DNA of 41,203 nucleotides from Deferribacteraceae bacterium UBA1873 (GTDB lineage Bacteria; Chrysiogenota; Deferribacteres; Deferribacterales; Flexistipitaceae), in NCBI GenBank assembly GCA_002338145.1, contig DDHP01000010.1, positions 1-41,203 of the forward strand, in the 5' to 3' direction. Shown here piece by piece: positions 38,582 to 41,203 of the stretch. The translations under genes and the position numbers were made by a program. The notes under the pieces are model-generated. The model searched no databases. It was given only the letters and a program-made list of their open reading frames with translations, and was not told the origin of the DNA. Numbering within the stretch: the first letter of the stretch is position 1; every line of letters starts with the position of its first letter.

Positions 38582-40957
38582 ATGGCACTCACAATTAACA
38601 CTAACCTTATGTCTTTGAATTCCCAAAGGCACCTTTCGTCCACACAGGACAAATTAAGCAAATCTTTGGAAAGATTGTCCTCAGGACTCAGGATTAATCA
38701 CGCGGCAGATGACGCATCAGGTTTGGCTATTTCTGAAAAATTACGTGCACAGATTAGCGGTTTGCAGAGGGCAACAATGAATGCCCAGGACGGTATATCG
38801 ATGCTGCAGACAGCTGAAGGGGCATTGACAGAAGTTTCTTCGATGCTGCAGAGAATGAGAGAGCTTGCGGTTCAGGCTTCCAACGGCACATATACGTCGA
38901 ATGACCGTGTGGAAATCCAGAAAGAAGTGGAGCAACTGAAGGATGAAATTGACAGAATCTCTTCATCCACAGAATTTAACACGAAAAAATTATTAAACGG
39001 CGATGGAACAGCGCTGTGGTCAGCCAGCAGCAACAAAATTGATGCAATAATCCGTGGCGAAGTCGCTGAAGGTAACTACGAAATCAATGTTGAGGCCAAC
39101 AAAATTGGACAGAATCAGGTTTTCAAAACTGACATTATGACACTTCAGGAAGGCAAAATCGGTGCTGAGATAACCACAGCTGGAGGGACAACTAATACTA
39201 CGAACATTTCCAAAGTTGAAAATCCAGAATCACTTCCGTCAACAGGTACTTCATATTTTACTATTAATGTTTCAGGTGACGGGACTGCAGTATCTTCTGC
39301 TATGAATACTATGGGAATTTATACACAGCCTGGTTCAAATTTTGTTATAACATCTGTTAATACTACAAATACAGGTGGTAGAGCAGGTTATATTGAAATG
39401 GAATTTAATGAGAATTTTACAACAGCAAGTGGTTCTGTTGATAATTCTGTTAATGTTCGTTTTATTGATGCAAAATCAGGTTTTGTTTCCGAATGGCAGT
39501 CTGTTAGTGCTACTGCTTCAGGTGGTGATATATCAGTTGATATTTATGGGAGTGGTGGTGAATTAACAAATAGCTCAGGTGACACTATTAGTGGTACCAC
39601 AACTTTGGATTTGACCGGTGGCGGGCAAATCCAAAAAGGTGATAAAATTTTGTTTTCACTAACTGCTGGTTATGCCGGAACTGACTGGGCTTCTTCCGGA
39701 GGAGGTACAATCCAAATGGCTGGAGGTCCATTGGGGCAAGATGGTCCAACACTTGTTTATACAGCTGCCAGCAGTTTAACAGGTGCAACAGATGCACAAA
39801 ATACTAATGTGAAATATGCTTTTTTAGATACCAACAATGGAAATGTTAACGTAGGCAATTTGGACTTTTCTTTTAGCCCTGGTGATAATGGAAGTGGCAA
39901 TGGCAATACTAAAACAGGTTCATTAGAGCTTCTTATTGCAGGTAGTGGTGATGCTGCTACCACAACGTCAAAATTAAAAGATATATCAAGATTTGTGGAC
40001 GCAGACGGTAATAATATATTTGAAAACAAACAGGAGCTAACAATTTGGGGCGGAGGAGAATCAGCAACTGTTTATTTAGAAGGTGACGATACAATCAGTG
40101 ACTTAGAAGAAAAAATGACAGATGCTATAGTAGATAAGCTTGGATTAGGCTCTAAAGATGAGGCCGTAAATTCTCATTTAGTGGATTATATTTCTGTACC
40201 ATCCAATAATGGGAAAAGAACTGTTCAGGGAACTTTTGTTATTCAAACAGCTCTTGCTGGCGAACAGGGTGAATTAGCTTTCAGTGGAGATCAGAGATTA
40301 ATTAATGGCCTATCATTAGCAGAAGTACAAAATTCTGTGAATAATACTACTAAAATAACAATAAGCAATGCGCATACCGGTGATCTGATTGGAGTTGATG
40401 AAACCGGTAACGATAGAGTAAACGGTGTAATACAAGGTGTCGAATTGGTCGTAGATTCAAGAGCTAATGTGAAATCCAGTTGGGATGCAACTCAAGAAAA
40501 AATAAATTTTTCAAAAAACACTAATACTACAGATAATGAATATTTCCTCCATGTAGTGGATAATTCCACTGACTTACAGATTGGACCTAATGAAGGACAG
40601 ACACTAAGTGTATCTATCCCTCAGCTTGACACGGTAGGACTTGGGGTTGACAAGATTAAGCTTGTATCACAGGACCTTGCTCAGAGGGCAATTCCGGATA
40701 TCGATAGGGCAATCGACCAGGTCGTTACCATAAGAGCAACAATAGGAGCTCAGATAAACAGGTTAGATTACTCTGTTGCAAATCTGAAGACTGCGGAAGA
40801 AAACATGACAGCCAGTGAATCCAGAATCAGGGACCTGGATATCGCAAGTGAAATGGCTAAATTTACTAAAAATCAAATACTTAGCCAGGCGGGTACTTCA
40901 ATGCTGGCACAGGCGAATCAGGTACCCCAAAATGCACTGACATTGCTTCAGGGCTAG
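38582..40957 (+). CDS. fliC: Flagellin FliC, large 791-aa form
   Basis: The major filament protein. The N-terminal D0/D1 is canonical: ALTINTNLMSLNSQRHL, SLERLSSGLRINHAADDASG, DGISMLQTAEGALTEV and SSTEFNTKKLLNG. So is the C-terminal end: GAQINRLDYSVANLKTAEEN, RIRDLDIASEMAKFTKNQIL and SMLAQANQVPQNALTLLQG. Between residues ~180 and ~690 lies a very large Gly/Ser/Thr/Asn-rich surface region, much longer than in common flagellins of 280-500 residues. AAGGAGG lies before the ATG. It has its own sigma-28 promoter and structured leader. A YezD-like gene follows 53 bases after its stop. Confidence 0.97.
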   Translation: MALTINTNLMSLNSQRHLSSTQDKLSKSLERLSSGLRINHAADDASGLAISEKLRAQISGLQRATMNAQDGISMLQTAEGALTEVSSMLQRMRELAVQASNGTYTSNDRVEIQKEVEQLKDEIDRISSSTEFNTKKLLNGDGTALWSASSNKIDAIIRGEVAEGNYEINVEANKIGQNQVFKTDIMTLQEGKIGAEITTAGGTTNTTNISKVENPESLPSTGTSYFTINVSGDGTAVSSAMNTMGIYTQPGSNFVITSVNTTNTGGRAGYIEMEFNENFTTASGSVDNSVNVRFIDAKSGFVSEWQSVSATASGGDISVDIYGSGGELTNSSGDTISGTTTLDLTGGGQIQKGDKILFSLTAGYAGTDWASSGGGTIQMAGGPLGQDGPTLVYTAASSLTGATDAQNTNVKYAFLDTNNGNVNVGNLDFSFSPGDNGSGNGNTKTGSLELLIAGSGDAATTTSKLKDISRFVDADGNNIFENKQELTIWGGGESATVYLEGDDTISDLEEKMTDAIVDKLGLGSKDEAVNSHLVDYISVPSNNGKRTVQGTFVIQTALAGEQGELAFSGDQRLINGLSLAEVQNSVNNTTKITISNAHTGDLIGVDETGNDRVNGVIQGVELVVDSRANVKSSWDATQEKINFSKNTNTTDNEYFLHVVDNSTDLQIGPNEGQTLSVSIPQLDTVGLGVDKIKLVSQDLAQRAIPDIDRAIDQVVTIRATIGAQINRLDYSVANLKTAEENMTASESRIRDLDIASEMAKFTKNQILSQAGTSMLAQANQVPQNALTLLQG

Positions 40958-41010
40958 TTAAATATTATTTAAACTCAGGGAAGAGTATATGAAATTACAT
41001 GGAGGTAGAA

Positions 41011-41187
41011 ATGGCTGCTTTAAATACAAACAAAAACTTTGAGAAAAATAAAAGTAGATCGCAGTTGACACAACTATATGAAATATTAAGGGAAATGTTT
41101 CAGGAGGGCTACTATGGCTCTATTGAAGTAAAGTTTGAAGCTGGCAAAGTGACCATTGTCAGAAAAACAGAAAGTATCAAGATATGA
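41011..41187 (+). CDS. YezD-like (DUF2292-type) small protein
   Basis: A 58-residue protein. The C-terminal part LYEILREMFQEGYYGSIEVKF and KVTIVRKTESIK resembles the YezD/DUF2292 pattern (a helix, then YGSVEI...GKV..IE.TEK). ATG 41011 is chosen since GGAGG lies five bases upstream; an ATG at 40999 would overlap that site. It follows fliC and may be on the same transcript, with no clear terminator between, only the AT palindrome TTAAATATTATTTAA. Its role is unknown. The last 16 bases of the window may begin another gene. Confidence 0.65.
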   Translation: MAALNTNKNFEKNKSRSQLTQLYEILREMFQEGYYGSIEVKFEAGKVTIVRKTESIKI

Positions 41188-41203
41188 TTGAAGGGGAGCA
41201 ATT

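Noticed and set aside
1..41203. tRNA, rRNA, CRISPR arrays, insertion sequences or prophage genes
   Set aside because: None could be recognised by reading the sequence; no repeated spacer pattern or transposase was seen.

Overview
The window reads as chromosomal DNA of a low-GC (by eye high-30s percent), Gram-negative, flagellated bacterium. Outer-membrane and periplasmic proteins occur together with a FlhF/FlhG polar-flagellum module, CheZ, a CheA carrying its own receiver domain, and a FliN with a CheC-like N-terminal part. The combination suggests a Deferribacterota-like organism (Flexistipes or Deferribacter type); this is inference from gene style, with no database search behind it.

Layout. 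(1) 1-2.9 kb: a C_GCAxxG_C_C redox protein, a minus-strand pair (periplasmic MsrAB fusion plus an FMN-binding split-barrel protein) and a TauE/SafE-type permease closed by a strong hairpin terminator. (2) 2.9-5.6 kb, minus strand: a cysteine-less thioredoxin-fold protein, a divergent 658-aa flagellin with a near-consensus sigma-28 promoter, and a small flagellar-associated protein. (3) 5.8-25.6 kb, plus strand: one almost gapless ~20-kb motility and signalling block. Its order is flhA, flhF, flhG, a small membrane protein, fliA, cheB, fliM, fliN/fliY, cheY, cheZ, cheA, two secreted proteins (one OmpA-like), a tail-anchored Mrr-like protein, a PAS-PAS-PP2C phosphatase, STAS, STAS-HEAT, cheR, a small basic protein, a PilZ protein, a SwrB-like protein and a FliK-like protein. 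(4) 25.6-34.5 kb: protein quality control and RNA modification: hslVU (minus; hslU appears to start at CTG), a Lon-like protease (plus), htpG and mnmA (minus), and an RsmB-type methyltransferase (plus). A nested palindromic REP/MITE-like element lies upstream of the Lon-like gene. (5) 34.5-38.4 kb: a methyltransferase, an SDR - Sir2 - outer-membrane-protein operon, and two small cysteine-rich proteins. (6) 38.5-41.2 kb: a large 791-aa major-type flagellin with its own sigma-28 promoter, then a YezD-like small protein.

How it works together. FlhF/FlhG would set flagellar position and number. FlhA exports filament parts. FliA (sigma-28), encoded inside the block, would switch on both flanking flagellin genes. 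CheA, CheY, CheZ, CheB and CheR form the excitation and adaptation pathway acting on FliM/FliN, with a PilZ protein as a possible cyclic-di-GMP input. A PP2C/STAS partner-switching set is embedded in the same transcription unit, but no cognate anti-sigma-type kinase is visible. The most striking signals outside the genes are in both flagellin leaders. Each has GGA-bearing hairpins resembling CsrA (RsmA) sites between a sigma-28 promoter and the ribosome binding site, suggesting post-transcriptional control of filament synthesis similar to Bacillus hag.
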